Shown here: positions 32,752 to 44,750 of the stretch, one piece after another
Numbering within the stretch: the stretch's first letter is position 1
How the letters are laid out: the number at the start of each line of letters is the position of its first letter
Source: Plasmopara viticola
Lineage: Eukaryota > Oomycota > Peronosporomycetes > Peronosporales > Peronosporaceae
NCBI GenBank assembly: GCA_001695595.3
Contig: MBPM02000004.1
Coordinates: 682,001 to 746,000 of the forward strand
DNA: 64,000 nt
Direction of reading: 5' to 3'
Notes under the pieces: model-generated
Database searches by the model: none
What the model was told of the DNA's origin: nothing
Seen by the model: the letters and a program-made list of their open reading frames with translations, nothing else
Program-made: the position numbers and the translations under genes

Positions 32752-35100
32752 CTATCTGATAGGCCGCAGGGAGATAGCGAGTGTGCACTAAAGTCTGTTA
32801 TGTTTTAAGAAAATTGAAGTTAGGGATTGGATCTTAAAGCTTCATACTATATACCACAAATTGTGTGTGCAAGCCCAAGTTGCTCGCTGTCGAAGCATTG
32901 TGGAGAAATTAAGCAAATTTGGACGATTTTACTTCGGCTTATGGAGATCGAAGACTTTCCTAGACGGTTCATCGTCAAAAGGAGTCAATCATACGCTAAG
33001 GGGCTTTGTTTACGTGAAAATGATATTTTTATGACTCACTAAACCACAAAAACGGGTAATACTGTGCATACTGTTTTGATGGATCTAGAGATCCTAGACC
33101 TCGATTGCGTCAAGTGGTTGCTTTGCTTGGACCTTGATCTTTGTAGATATCCGTACCCATCGTAATCGGATCATCATCATGCAAACAACTATGTCCTCTG
33201 GTCAGCGCGATTTATGTTTTGCATACTTTTGTGCAGCATGTACACCGACAATCTGCATCAGAATCTGAAGAACTCCGGTGTAAGTCACACCAGTTGGTAT
33301 TACCATTTTGCGTGACATAACCAACTATTTCTTACATCGGCACTTAGTATTGAGGAATTAAGATAACGTGCATGGCTAAAGACCACTGATTATGCATATT
33401 GACTGAAATAAATATTCAAACAAGTCTTTTTTCAAAAAAGAAGATAAAGTTCGGCCCAGACTATATATTCTACAACTATTTTGGGTTTTCGAGGTGACAA
33501 CGATATTGAGTCAGGTTGGAAAAAAGGCGACTCGTATGGCTCTAAGTATTAACAAAAGTCACAGTCCTTAATTTGCGCTACTTCTAAGCAAAAAAAACTG
33601 CTTCGCTGCGCCCACTATTAGACTACATATATCCTTGTCAAAGATGGCGCTGTTTCTCACTTGCCTTGAAACATACAAGACGAGCTTAGTATCGTGGCAT
33701 TCTAGCTTGATCTCACATCTGGCAAAGGGACCTGACGCCATCTGAATACGAACTACAGCTTCAAGAGCACTCTGTAAAGATATTGTACTGTGGATGGTGG
33801 AGTAGTCCTCGTCGAAAATGGTGTGGGTGCTCTTGCGTAGACTAGAACCGCTCACAGTATGCGCGGTATCCTTTACGAAATAGTCTGAAGTAAAAAAAAA
33901 TACTCTGGAGTAATTATATCAGAAAATTCGACATTAGAGCTTTGCTGCAAATGAAGCAGTGAAAAGAACTTCTGTTTGTCTCGCAGATCAATGACAGGGC
34001 ATACAAATGAGCACACGTCAATGAAGGCGGCAGTCTTCACCGGGGGTCAATCGACGCAGTACGAAATCATGAGTACTTTACATATTCGCAACCCCCCTCA
34101 ATGTACTATGAAGCTTGTTTTCGAGATATGATCATTTTAGCTGCTATGATCAATTAACTTATCTGTCATATTGTCTTCCACTTAGTATGACGAAGCGTTA
34201 CGGCTACGACTAAGTCCTCAGACTAAAGGAGATGAAGCTATGTTGAAGTTTTGAAAGAAAAAAGACGTCCCATTTCGGTATACTACTCAAAAATTCTTCA
34301 ATTCATGATGGACTTGTAGTAGTAGAAATCAGGCAGTCTTTTTATTAAATGTTTAAAACGAAGCTCATTTCAAAACTTAAGAACTAAACACTCTTGCTAA
34401 TCAATACTTATACTACTGTATAAGGACGGGTTACCCTTTCTCGCTCGCTTCCGCAAGTGCCGACTAATAACAAAAAAATTGAAAGCAAGATTCGGCAGTG
34501 ATACCGTAGTGCAGAAACTAAGCTGATCGGCAGCAACAAACTTGATAGCCATCGACCAAGTCGAATGCCCAAACAAGCAGCCGAAAATCTAAAAGCATGC
34601 CAAAGCAGAATTTGCGTCATCGGTGGCTATGATGATATATCGACAACGGCGTTGCTGACAACGAAGAACCTTGGATGAAGAGAAGGCATGTATGGCTGTA
34701 GTGAGCTGTCGAAGTGGTTGTTCTGGAGCTGTCGCTAGTAAATAAGTTATGAGTATTCTACATTTTAGTATTTAGATGGTTTAAACGCGATGCAAGATTA
34801 CTTTTGTCGATTCTGGGAGCACGCAACAAATCAACGATAGATGCATCCTGAAATTCTGTCGAGGCGTAAAAAGATGTGCGACCCCGAAGTATCTTCGTCA
34901 AGTTTGTTATCATTCATTTGGCGAGTTGCGCGATAAAATAGACGACACCACATGGACTGACAATCGATTGTTCTTTGTCGACGTCAATGAGGATTGTCAG
35001 ACTGTAGTACCAGGACTTCTTTAATGTAAGCCAATATGGAAGCGCGGACAAATGAGGAGCCGTTCGGAAAGCTAATAGATCTGTAAGGAACACTACACTT

Positions 35101-37145
35101 TATCGCATTTTGAGTGGAACGCCATTAATAACGTGTGCCTCGCTTATGCTTTGTTTACATTTTTCATCTTCTACGACCGAGTGACTTCCGGCGTTGATCA
35201 CGCTAATTCCGAGTGAGTTCGCGGCCTTGATAAAAAGCTCACAAACGATGTCCAAAATATCTCGGACAAAGAAATGTCGTCTAAAGGACAACCAAGCCGT
35301 CAAACTTATCTTTCCACGCGGCCTAAACCACCAATGGTGGCATCGTATTCTGTAAGCCAACATCCTTGTGAACAAGAATGCGCTGAACAATTTAACGCAA
35401 ATCGCCAATTCAGTGGAATATCTGCGCGGGCCAGCACAGCGGTACAAGTGCTCTGGCTTGATAAAGGCATGTTGCTGCCTGTACTTATGAATACTTTTGT
35501 GTTAAGCCTCCATCGACCTAATTTAAGCTTAAGGTGGGTGTGATTTACAGCGACAAGTAGATTTAGAATAGAATCCAAGACATAGAATTCTGTTCTAAGC
35601 CTACTTGTCGATGTAGATCAAGAGGAGCACAAAAACCACAATAGTCTCACCCTTAGCGATTGTACGCTTTGTTGTTGCTCAATTCCGTCTGTGCACGGCT
35701 AATGAACAATTGCTTAAGTCCTGGTAGACTTCGGCGCAAAAGCAGAAGCGAGCACTCTATCGAATTGATTTAGTTTTGGAATTTAAACTAGGCGCTAGTT
35801 TATTTCGATTGATGAAAAGAAAAAAATTACCGCGTCGACCAGCTCGCTTAAAGTGACGAAGACAGATTTACGTCAGTGACACCGTAAAATTTAAAACTGA
35901 ATTCACCAATTGGATCAGCAAATGCCCGACGCGCCAATGTCTCGCGTGTGCGGTGCTCTGAGCAAAAGATATTGGCTCGCGGCAGGATTTGCGGTAAAAA
36001 TGCTCGCAGTATGCACAGCTGAAGCATCACACAGCCTTAAAAGCTCAGTGCACCAATAGTGAAGAATATATATCTTGTATGAAGACATATTTTGAATCTG
36101 ATATTAGTTTGAGAGACTTTTTATAGTACTCCTCTAGACAATATGCAATACCGGAAGGCCAAAACGAATCATTCTTTATATTGCATCAATAAGCCAAAGC
36201 TTTCCGAACGCTAATTCTGCTGCATTATTTTGGGAGCTGGCGAAATTATTAAGAGATGGGTTTTGGAGCACTATTATTTAGGCCACCCACTGATGGAGAC
36301 CAGCGCCTGCTAGTACACGACGGCTCTCTGCTTGACAGATGTTATAAACACCACTAGGTGAAGCCATAGCCTCCTCTATCGATGGATTGTGACAATCTGG
36401 CAAGCGCTTACACTGGCACGACGCAAATGGAGTACAGACTGGTGTTTCATCGTCAATTAGAGCACGGCCTTGCGGGTGTCAGCAAAGGGAGCATGATTGT
36501 GCTGCGCATGGGGCTTTAGGGCTTAGGGCGTATTACTGTCCACTGATTGTGAACCGCACGTTTCAAAGTAGCAAAGCAGATGTGCAACGTTGGGCGAAAG
36601 TATCTGTTTTGTTGCGTCATTGACTTGTTTACGGCGTTTTCGCGCTGTCGTGTTGGCGACGTATGGTGGAGCAATAAATTGATTAAATTTCACCAATAAA
36701 TTTTGGAGTGGAGGCTCATTAACGAAAGGTGAGGGCTTCTCTTAAGAATAGATATTACTCCAAGGCATCATACATCATTTGGGTAATTAAAATGTAAACA
36801 GAGTAAAACTTGCTAAAAATGACACTTTTAGCCCATAGCACCAATTGGCATTTCATTGCCCTTTGCATTGCAATGGCCCACAGTTTGATTTAAGCAACAG
36901 GGATGACCTTAGATCACACGACATTCCCACGCCCCTCATCAGGACAGTTAGATGTTTATGCTAGATTTTCTATTTGAGAGGTGCCTAGTAAGAGAGTAAT
37001 TTCAAAAGAGCAACTTATTATTGCAAGAGAGGCAACATATAAAAAAAACATGAGTGGTAGTATGTGTAGCAAAGTCTATTTTTTCAACTGTAGCCTTAAA
37101 CGAACATGCGTGATACATTGTATGATCCGACAAAATGATATGATG
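35101..37145. other. Unassigned spacer
   Basis: Open frames on both strands around 35,100-35,580 (115 codons minus, 89 plus) overlap each other and match no family known to me. The short GGGCTTTAGGGCTTAGGGCG at about 36.5 kb recalls TTTAGGG telomere words but has only two partial units. Otherwise AT-rich with no structure. Confidence 0.4.
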
Positions 37146-37230
37146 AGTCTTTAGAGGCGCCACTGGTATACACAGGTTAAGGTGTAGTCGCCCTCACACA
37201 ATCGTTGGCCATATCTCTATAACTAATGTC

Positions 37231-37723
37231 TTATAGTACCGAGCGCATCAATCTCAGCCCGACTACGCCTATTAAAGCCAGCCAATTGATATCCTTTAAG
37301 AATGTGCACTCACTCATCCCGTCTATTCCCCTATTGGGCATTACGCCGACTTCGAAAGACTCATCGTCTTGGTTCAAGAGCTTGACGGAGCCAACGCGTG
37401 TTATCGAATCGATCTTTGTACTGTGTATCTCAACCGAAGCAGTGTACTCGTGAGACACCGGAGTAACTACTCGACAATTTTTGTCCGAACCTTGAAACGG
37501 GTAATTATCCAAAGTTTCCGAAGACTAGATCGGAACACCAATGCCATCCACAAAGTCGACACCACAACGCTCCAAAGTACTCAAAAGCTACCCACGGTAA
37601 ATGGTGTTGGCGTCGACCATGGGGTCCGCTGGCGACTGTCCACTTTTGGATGTTCGTGTCGGCCATTGAGTCAAGGCCACTAACGAGCACAAACGTTGCT
37701 TAACCTTGGAGCAAGAGCTTCAT
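37231..37723 (-). pseudogene. Jacalin-like lectin pseudogene, copy C
   Basis: The start ATG (37723) is retained and is followed by KLLLQG, but a TAA is the eighth codon. Farther on one reads SGPHG (GGPHG changed), then after frame changes KIDSITRVGSVKLLNQ, ESFEVGVM, and a frameshift that scrambles the GYQLAGF..GR segment. It sits head-to-head with intact copy D (39.97 kb), about 2.25 kb apart, and the downstream flank at 37.15 kb carries the shared GGCGCCACTGGTATACACAG block in reverse. Confidence 0.85.
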
Positions 37724-39973
37724 CGCAGTATATATCGAGTGGGTAGAAAGCAGAATGATGTTTATGCTCGAAAGGTGTCAGCGACCCAATATGAAGTTAG
37801 TAATAATTATGTGAACGAATATCTTATTGAACAAGGATCGGTCGAGGGATTTCTCGATGTGAAGCAAGTCACTGGGTTTTAACAAAAGGTGAAATGTGGT
37901 GGCGTGACGTCAGCACAACTAGTCGATAATATGAATCAAAACGCTTGTTAACGCCCATGCTGCCTCTTACACAACATTTATACTATGCCCCTGCATTCGA
38001 ATTATCCGCAAAAAAAGACATTTTAATTAGTGCAAACAAGGTGTCAGCTCTCAATTTCGAACTATTACCTCATAGTAAAATTTGTTAAGCACAATGTAAT
38101 AAGAAAAAAATCTAGCCATCACCTTGTTCAATTCTCTTAGTCTTTTGCTCGCTCGTTTTCACTTTTTTTGACATTAACAAGGCACTGCCATCTCTTTTTT
38201 TTAATCACTGTAACGGGTAATATCGAAATTTTTGTACAGACTTTATTAGCTCAGCATGAGAGCTCGATTTCGTTGAGTTTGCGAGTTCGCAGCAGATGAA
38301 GCTGATGACGACGCAGTCGTAATGCCTCAGGCATCTTCAATCACCCTTTTTAAAGTATTGCAGGGAGTCACATTATAAAAGCCCTGCAACATGGGCGCCA
38401 GTGATTTCGCACATTGCTCGTGTGCACTTCGTCATCTATGCATTTTGAAGCATAGCATAACAGAAGATTGGACAATTTCGTCCATGACTTTTCTTGCTAC
38501 CCTGACAAACGAATCATTTTTATCGTTATGAAAGCATTTATGTATATGTGTCGGCATCTTGTCGAAACAACAGACACAAAATTAAATTTTTGACAACCCC
38601 AAGTATACAATTTTTACATCCAATTTTGTTCTTATGATGTAGTCACACCATTCAAATTACCCAAATTTTGAAAACGATGTTTGCAATTACCATAAAAGAC
38701 CTGGGTAAAGTATATGAATTGAGACTGTTCTATAAGTAGCACTGAAAATGTAGTACAGACTTTTAGAGCATGAGATAAAAGTGATGATGATGAGGTCATT
38801 TCGCCCGAAATCCTGTCGATAGTGATTTCAAAAAAGTCACAATTAAAAACTCTTCAAAATGCGTGCCGGAACATTAGTCGCGTGTTTCATCAGTAAAGTA
38901 TCGACAGGCGCGCTGCGTGATCTGCGCTTTGTAGAGCATACAATGGATTTTGTTAGTATCATTGGCTTACATTGTAATTAAGTGAACGGGGGTCTTATCA
39001 AGTGAACGGGAATGTAACCAAAATAGAGTATTGAGCAGACAGTATTATGTTATGCTTTGTTGTCGAAAACATTGATCTTGCTGACAGGATCGTTTTTTAC
39101 CGGCGTGATTGAGATTGTCAATGGTACACAAAAGCTTGTGCGATGTCCAATTTTCAAGGCGTAGACGCTAAGCCCTTTTTGGCTCTGACCTCATTTGAAA
39201 GTTTAGTCTGCAGCAACTGCATTTGAAATTATCGAAAAAGTCAGCAATTGAGCTGAACGCACATGCCTGAAAATTACTTATAAGGAATCGAATAAAAAGG
39301 ATAAAATGGATTCATCAAACGGGCAATAAACGCTGCGTTCTTACGTTTTTTGTCGTATGTCTATCCTGCGGGACACATTAAATTGCAGCCATAGGATTTC
39401 ACTACCTAATATGGAAGGGATCTTCTTTACAAGCGCAATCTATTATTTTTGGACATCGGGATTTTTTCTAAGACAGCGACAATGAATAGCAATTACCGTG
39501 GCGCCACCATCTTGTTGTTGTAACGGAAGCGAAGAATGAGCAGATAAAGTACGCGCACGGGAGTAGAAAATTGTCAAATTTTGCTTCGTGTACTAAGAAA
39601 TATCAACGAGTTTACGATAAAATGATTTGTCTAGAACGTGGTGGTTTTGGGAGCTAAAATGTATCCGAAAATGCAAATAGGCCGCTTGCTGGAGCAAAGG
39701 ACACATGTCATGCATGGGCGTATAATAAACGCTTTGATACATAATTTTAAGTAGCCCTGCTGACGCAACGACACCACATCCACCTGAATTCCATGTAAAA
39801 GCCAGTGGCTTACATCGTATCGACACATCCCCCGATCAAATCTCATTTGATCGGTTCCGAGCTCACAATATTATTTCAAACTTGGACAGTACAACCACAT
39901 CGTCGATGGCAACTATCATGCACACACCTCATTTTTAATCATTCCGTTCTTTAATCACGCGACACATACTTCT
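37724..39973. promoter_or_regulatory. Divergent intergenic region between lectin copies C and D
   Basis: Both edges carry the conserved proximal block: CTGACGTCACGCCACCACAT then CCAGTGACTTGCTTCACATCGA on the minus strand (about 37,915-37,850) and CTGACGCAACGACACCACAT then CCAGTGGCTTACATCGTATCGA on the plus strand (about 39,757-39,825). The C side has the full CRE-like TGACGTCA; the D side has TGACGCAA. About 38.1-38.43 kb matches the reverse of 28.62-28.85 kb. The middle (38.45-39.6 kb) has no recognised feature. Confidence 0.55.
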
Positions 39974-40516
39974 ATGAAGCTCTTGCTCCGAGCTTTAGCA
40001 ACGTTTGTGCTTCTCAATGGTGTTGACTCAGTAGCCGACGAAAGCTTTCAAAAGTGCAACGTCACTGGCGGACCTCACGGTAAGGAATTTGACGACTCCA
40101 ATGCCACTTCCCGTGGGCTGATTTTAAGGGCTTTGAGGCTTTGTGGTGTCGACTTTGTGGATGGCATTGGCGTTACTATCTGGGATTTGTCAGTTGAGGA
40201 AAATGCGCCGTTTCATGGGTTGGACCAAAATTGTCGAGATGTCCAACTAAGCCCTTACGAGTACATTACTTCAGTTGAGTTTCACAGTGCAAAAATCGAT
40301 TCGGAGACACGCGTTGGCTTTATCAGGCTCTTGAGCCAAGAGAATAAGACCTATGAAATCGGCAAAATGTCGAATAGGGGAAAAGAGGGAATAAGCGAAT
40401 GCACAGCTCCTGAAGGATACCAACTAGCTGGCTTTTACGGGCGCAGTGAGGATAAAATCTTTGCGCTCGGTGCTCTATGGGGTCCACTACCAGAGAAATG
40501 GCCACTTCAAGGGTAA
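39974..40516 (+). CDS. Secreted jacalin-like lectin, copy D (intact)
   Basis: 180-residue intact lectin. Residues 1-20 form a signal peptide (MKLLLRALATFVLLNG core). The domain shows GGPHGKEFDD (32-41), EYITSVEFHSAKIDS (96-110), TYEIGKM (126-132) and SECTAPEGYQLAGFYGR (141-157), with GxxxD as GRSED (156-160). Cys 28, 57, 87 and 142 align with copy A. NVT, NAT and NKT sequons (29, 43, 124) suggest glycosylation. The stretch from SECTAP to FYGR is identical to copy A. The start is the only Met before the signal core and equals the Met position retained in copy C. Known jacalin folds bind sugars; the natural target is not known, and a host-contact role is inferred only from secretion and duplication. 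No introns. The downstream CCTGTGTATACCAGTGACGC block is shared with the other copies. Confidence 0.85.
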   Translation: MKLLLRALATFVLLNGVDSVADESFQKCNVTGGPHGKEFDDSNATSRGLILRALRLCGVDFVDGIGVTIWDLSVEENAPFHGLDQNCRDVQLSPYEYITSVEFHSAKIDSETRVGFIRLLSQENKTYEIGKMSNRGKEGISECTAPEGYQLAGFYGRSEDKIFALGALWGPLPEKWPLQG

Positions 40517-41698
40517 CGGCTTGGCCATGAGACTTCTCCTTAGCCTGTGTATACCAGTGACGCCTCCTAATACTCAGCATGGCAATTCGCCGGACAGGCA
40601 TATCGCGTGTTCATTTGGATTGTTTAAAAACGATCTGCTGCGTAATACATCCCTTCTATATGTTACATTGCCACTCGTGCGATCATGGCTGGATTCGATT
40701 TGTCTTTTACATTTGCGTCAGAAGCAGCATAAATAACGCCTTTACTTGTGTTTTGTCCTTCCCTCTACAATAATGTAAGCTTAGACGCAAATAAATACAC
40801 AATATACGGAATAGCTCTAATTCGTAGACTCCTTAATCTTGAGATGGTTTATTTTACTTCATTTTCCTAAAAAAAATTAATTTCTGGCTCGTTATTAGGG
40901 GTGATATCACTGTTAAGCTTATCGAAATAGCTTTCTAATTTCGACAATGAACAATATACGAAAAAAGAGTTTTTTCTCCCGCACAAGTGCACAAGAAAAG
41001 GCCACCCTTGCGACAACGCTCAGACCCTGTCTGTCCGTCGTCCACTCAAACCCCGCCTGTCCTCGCTTTCGACCGCCTCGATTTTTTTTCGTCGCACCGA
41101 CTTCGCCTCGATTGTCCGGGTCTCTCAGCTTTAACCGCGCGGTTTTTGCTGCTTAATAAGCGTTTTGCACTTTGTGCCTACGCCTATTTGCTTTACTCTA
41201 CCAAGGAATACGCGCCTTTTGCCTGGTATATTACCCCCGTTTCCTGATATCTTAGTGCATATAGAATTCTAATTGAGAGGACGTAAGAACCACCTCTCAA
41301 GGGGTTTACAGGCTCAATTTCCTAGTTAAAGGACTGCAGCCGCAATACGCCGTGTATTAAGGTACACTTTGCGTTGCAAGGCTTACAGTTAAAACTCTCG
41401 CGATTTTGTGTGGTGAATTCCCTCAAAGTTTGCGTTTGCACTTTAATTGCAGTCAGGCACCCGCAAAAACTTTAATTGAGTTTAGCCTTTTGCTATCTAA
41501 GAAGTTTCCTAGTAAGCTCAAAATAGGGCTTCAACAGTTTATACCCAGAACTCCATAGTAAAAAAAAGAGGAAAAACAAGTGCTTTATAAGTTCATACTA
41601 AGAACTTTTTACAACACAACAAGAAAAAAAAAAGAAGAGAAGTTCATACAAAAAACTCCATACAACAAAACAAAAAAAAAAGAAAGAACAGGAAAAAG

Positions 41699-43980
41699 AT
41701 GCCTATCGCACCAGAAAATTCATCCCGCCCATTTTTTTCCACGCCAAGTCCCTACGGACTCACTTCTCGCCGCAAGCGAAGCCGAACTTGCCTCTTCCAA
41801 CATTGATGCGCTTCGATGCAACGCACTAAAACTGGCCTCTACACCAGTTGCATCGTCGGAAATCCACCGCATGTGGATCCCGTGTCCCACAATAATTCGC
41901 AAGAAACATCTTGCAGATCTGCTGGACGAATTAGCTACGGACTCACAACCGCAAATATAGAAAGACGCGCGTCAAGCCCGTCTTTTACAGGATTTTTTAA
42001 CAATTCCTAATGCGAGAGTCCAATTTACCTGCGCATCGAATGATATGGCTTCTAGATTAAGCCAAGTTTTATTATCTGCATTTAGCTCTTCCGTACAAAT
42101 TGCCCGTTTTTCTTAGTATGGGTCCCGCTATTTGAATTGTATTGTATTACGTTATCGCGTTGCCAAGTTATGCACGTGCTAGGCTCAGTCTGGCTAGTCC
42201 ACGGCATAGAGTGGTGTCCGCATACGTCGGTTCTCGTTCGGCGGGCAGTGCAGCCAGCACCGAGGTCGTGAGGGTCTTCCATCATTTTGTTTAGCTCTGA
42301 CTTGGTAAGAGCCCAATTGGCGCCCTGGTGCTGGAGACCGTCGCGTCGAGGGTTAGACTCGTCAGAGACCTGCAGATGCTCGAGAGCACCTACCCGAAGC
42401 GCGCGAGCAATTAGCCCCCGCGCTTGGAAGGAGGGCGTCACCCCAACCTTTTCCGAAGCGGTCCCGCTACTATGTGGATTTAGTACGACTTCTAGAGGAA
42501 GTAACTGACCGCACTATTTATAATTGGTTTAAATTCCGTGGAGCCCTTCCAACGTGTATTTTATCGATATACATGCGAAACGAATTGCCTTCTCTCGAAC
42601 GCACCGTTTACTTCGCACAAAATCAGGCTCCCCAAGATTTGGTTCCATCGCCAAACGAGTATTTACGGGAAATTTTCTTTTCCTCCTCGGACGATGGCAT
42701 GATAAAATTTCGCCCATGTTTTATCAACCATAAGGTGGCCCGTTACAATCGAGTTCTCCCCCCATTCCATTCGTTTGCGCCAGGAACAGGAGGCTGCAAA
42801 CAAATTTGCAGAAAATATGGATAGGCAAAAAAACGGGCCTATCCCCACTTCCCCATCCAAAGATTTGGTCGTCAATCCTTTACGCTCGTCTTTCGTGAAT
42901 CGCTTCAAGCAGACATTTCTAGCACCAACGAAGACCAACCCGACATAAATGACGCTATATCAACTTCGGATAGTCCCCCGGCGTTTGACGACGGTGACGA
43001 CGATTTGCAAGAAGACAAACCTGGTTCTACCGATAATATTGCCTCGCTGGCTGAAACGGTCTTTGCTCCGATTTCGCTACCAAATGCTCTAGTATGGGCA
43101 AAAGCGGCTAAAAATCGTCAAACTTTATCAGCAACTCTGTGGAAATTTTTTCTATAAATTATACGGTGAACGAAACTGATGGCTTAATCCAAGCCCAGTC
43201 GATTGTTAGGCCAAATTATTATAGCCCATAATGGCCCGATGATTTGGACCCTGAAATTCCGCAATGGCATTTTAATATAGAATTTCATCAATCAATAGAC
43301 GATGAGATTTGCTTGGAAAGCGATCCGCTATACAAAAAGGACCCCACATATGTTACTATGGTCACCCCGCTTACCATTAACTATGAAGTTGGGTCAATGA
43401 CTCGGGGTGATCTCTTTGACTATGTAATTTCTTCCATTAAATAATATGATAGTCGACCCCCCCACCCCCCCTAGACCAATTGGTCACTATAGAGGCTAAC
43501 CCGGGTCATATGCTAAAAACAATTTCTTCTAAAGAAAAACTTGGCGCACTCGCTCTTAATAGAGCAGTGTGCCGTCTTCTAGCTTCTCGACCGTGCACCT
43601 CCAAAGAATATTAAAGGCACCAAAAATGCCTTCGCCTCCTTCGTGCCACAGGTCCAATTAGTAAAATCCTGCAACGCCTTCTAAAATACGGCAAACCCGT
43701 ACCACCTGGGGCTGTAGTGGCGCTTTTGGCTCTATCTGCTTGGGATGCGGTTATTCATATTATGGCGCCAACGGATTGCCACGACCCGGTCAAGGTAATG
43801 GTTATGACTTGTGAGAATCCGCGATACCTCACCAGTCTAACTATCCCTCTTCTCATCGACCGTTCTCTCTGGCTACTCGATTTTAGCGCTTTTGCTGAAG
43901 ACCTGATGCAATATAGAACGGTGCCGACTTTTTTGAAAGCTGTAATTCAAAATGTCCAAGATCTTAAGCTGCCTTAGTCT
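41699..43980 (+). pseudogene. LINE ORF1 remnant, interrupted
   Basis: Starts at ATG 41699 (PIAPENSSRPFF..., Ser/Arg-rich) and can be followed through frame changes. Removing the insertion plus one target copy gives a continuous frame through YYVDLVRLLEEVTDR at 42,470, so the insertion really split this frame. Later pieces are WHFNIEFHQSID (43.27 kb), LTINYEVGSM and a final open segment (43717-43977) with FLKAVIQNVQDLKLP. No RRM or zinc knuckle is obvious. It ends about 50 bases before ORF2. Confidence 0.6.
42121..42469 (-). mobile_element. 329-bp deletion derivative of the RTE-like LINE
   Basis: Minus-strand element at 42131-42459, flanked by the 10-base direct repeat GGTCCCGCTA (42121-42130 and 42460-42469). 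It has the same first about 130 bases and the same 3' end and tail (GCGATAACGTAATACAATAC, reverse) as the LINE at 22.8 kb, but only a 30-base middle island around GGGCTCTTACCAAGTCAGAG. It lacks the copia insertion, preserving the empty CAACG site (GTTGCC in plus, about 42,160). Identity with the 23-kb copy is high by eye. Confidence 0.9.
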
Positions 43981-44029
43981 GGAGACCTAACTCCTCAACT
44001 TCACTTCTAATACAGGGGGGCTGGACTTT

Positions 44030-44750
44030 ATGGCCGTTTCACTTAACGTAAACGGTCTTAATCGACCAAGCCTTACCATGTAATAAGATCTTCTCTCTCA
44101 ATACCAAGTTATTGCTTTTCAAGAGCCAAAACTCACTAGCCTGGTTTAAAAAAAAACGACATCTTTCTTCACGTAGCGGACTCAAATGCTTGTATTTACT
44201 GGTCCAACCAGCAAACAGCTCTGTACCAGAAACGCAATGGGGTCGCCCTCGCTTATAGTGGGGCTCACCCCTTTAAAAATCTCCAAAACGTCACATTACA
44301 GTATGCCAGCGACGCAATACTAAGTGATCGGTACTTGGTTATAGCGGCACATCTTGGCGTTAAAAAAAATATTCACGTGGTTTACGGTCCTGTTTTATCT
44401 AACGACCGATCAGCATTTTTAGTGCTCATCCACGGGCGTTTACTAACTCGGCCTACCATTTGGTACTCGGTAATGTCAATATTACTATGGATTCCGAACT
44501 CGATCAGGCCCGCCCCTTTCTTAACCATCATGTAAACGGAAAACCAGAGCTTTTCGACTAAATGATTTCTTGGGTTTACTGGACTTTTTGGCGTTAGGAA
44601 AATCCTACCACGCGCGAATTTACTGGTCCCAACTTAAAAACAGAATCGACTATTGCCTTGCAAGTGTGGATTTTTACGACAGCTTTATTCGTTCCTCTAA
44701 ACACATTTTTTGATCGAAAAAAAACCCCGGAGACCGTGTCCCGGTTGAAC
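44030..44750 (+). pseudogene. LINE APE-type endonuclease remnant
   Basis: The frames show SLNVNGL (catalytic Asn strand), YQVIAFQEPKL (catalytic Glu), IHVVYGPV, LGNVNITMDSELDQ (the GDFN motif changed to GNVN), RIDYCLAS (the [SR]RIDY motif) and a weak GDRVPV in place of SDHxPV. The catalytic GDFN Asp is thus lost, and stops occur after LTM and WVYWTFWR. Fold and order are those of exonuclease-endonuclease-phosphatase LINE nickases. Confidence 0.75.

Larger units (their letters stand above)
30300..35100 (+). repeat. Large unclassified dispersed repeat, copy R1
   Basis: About 4.8 kb collinear with 52.13-56.43 kb, with many matching landmarks: CTGCTGTC.AGCATATA (30.43 / 52.24 kb), AAGTCAACC.C (30.80 / 52.61), GTGAAGTT.T.CAG (30.90 / 52.71), CAGAGACCT.A.GT.CCA (31.02 / 52.83), GTCGTGCGC (31.07 / 52.87), ATCTCGCCAT-type ACTATATTG (32.16 / 54.28), TACCTCACCTTTTCCCACT (32.43 / 54.51), CAAATTGTGTGTGCAAGCC (32.86 / 54.98), TGAATACGA.CTACAGCTT (33.74 / 55.79) and GGCGAGTTGCGCG (34.92 / 56.26). 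No intact long frame exists, and I could not place it in a known transposon class. Possible coding strand is discussed under findings. Confidence 0.65.

Noticed and set aside
36505..36535. Telomere-like TTTAGGG words
   Set aside because: Only about two partial units in GGGCTTTAGGGCTTAGGGCG; far too short for an interstitial telomere.
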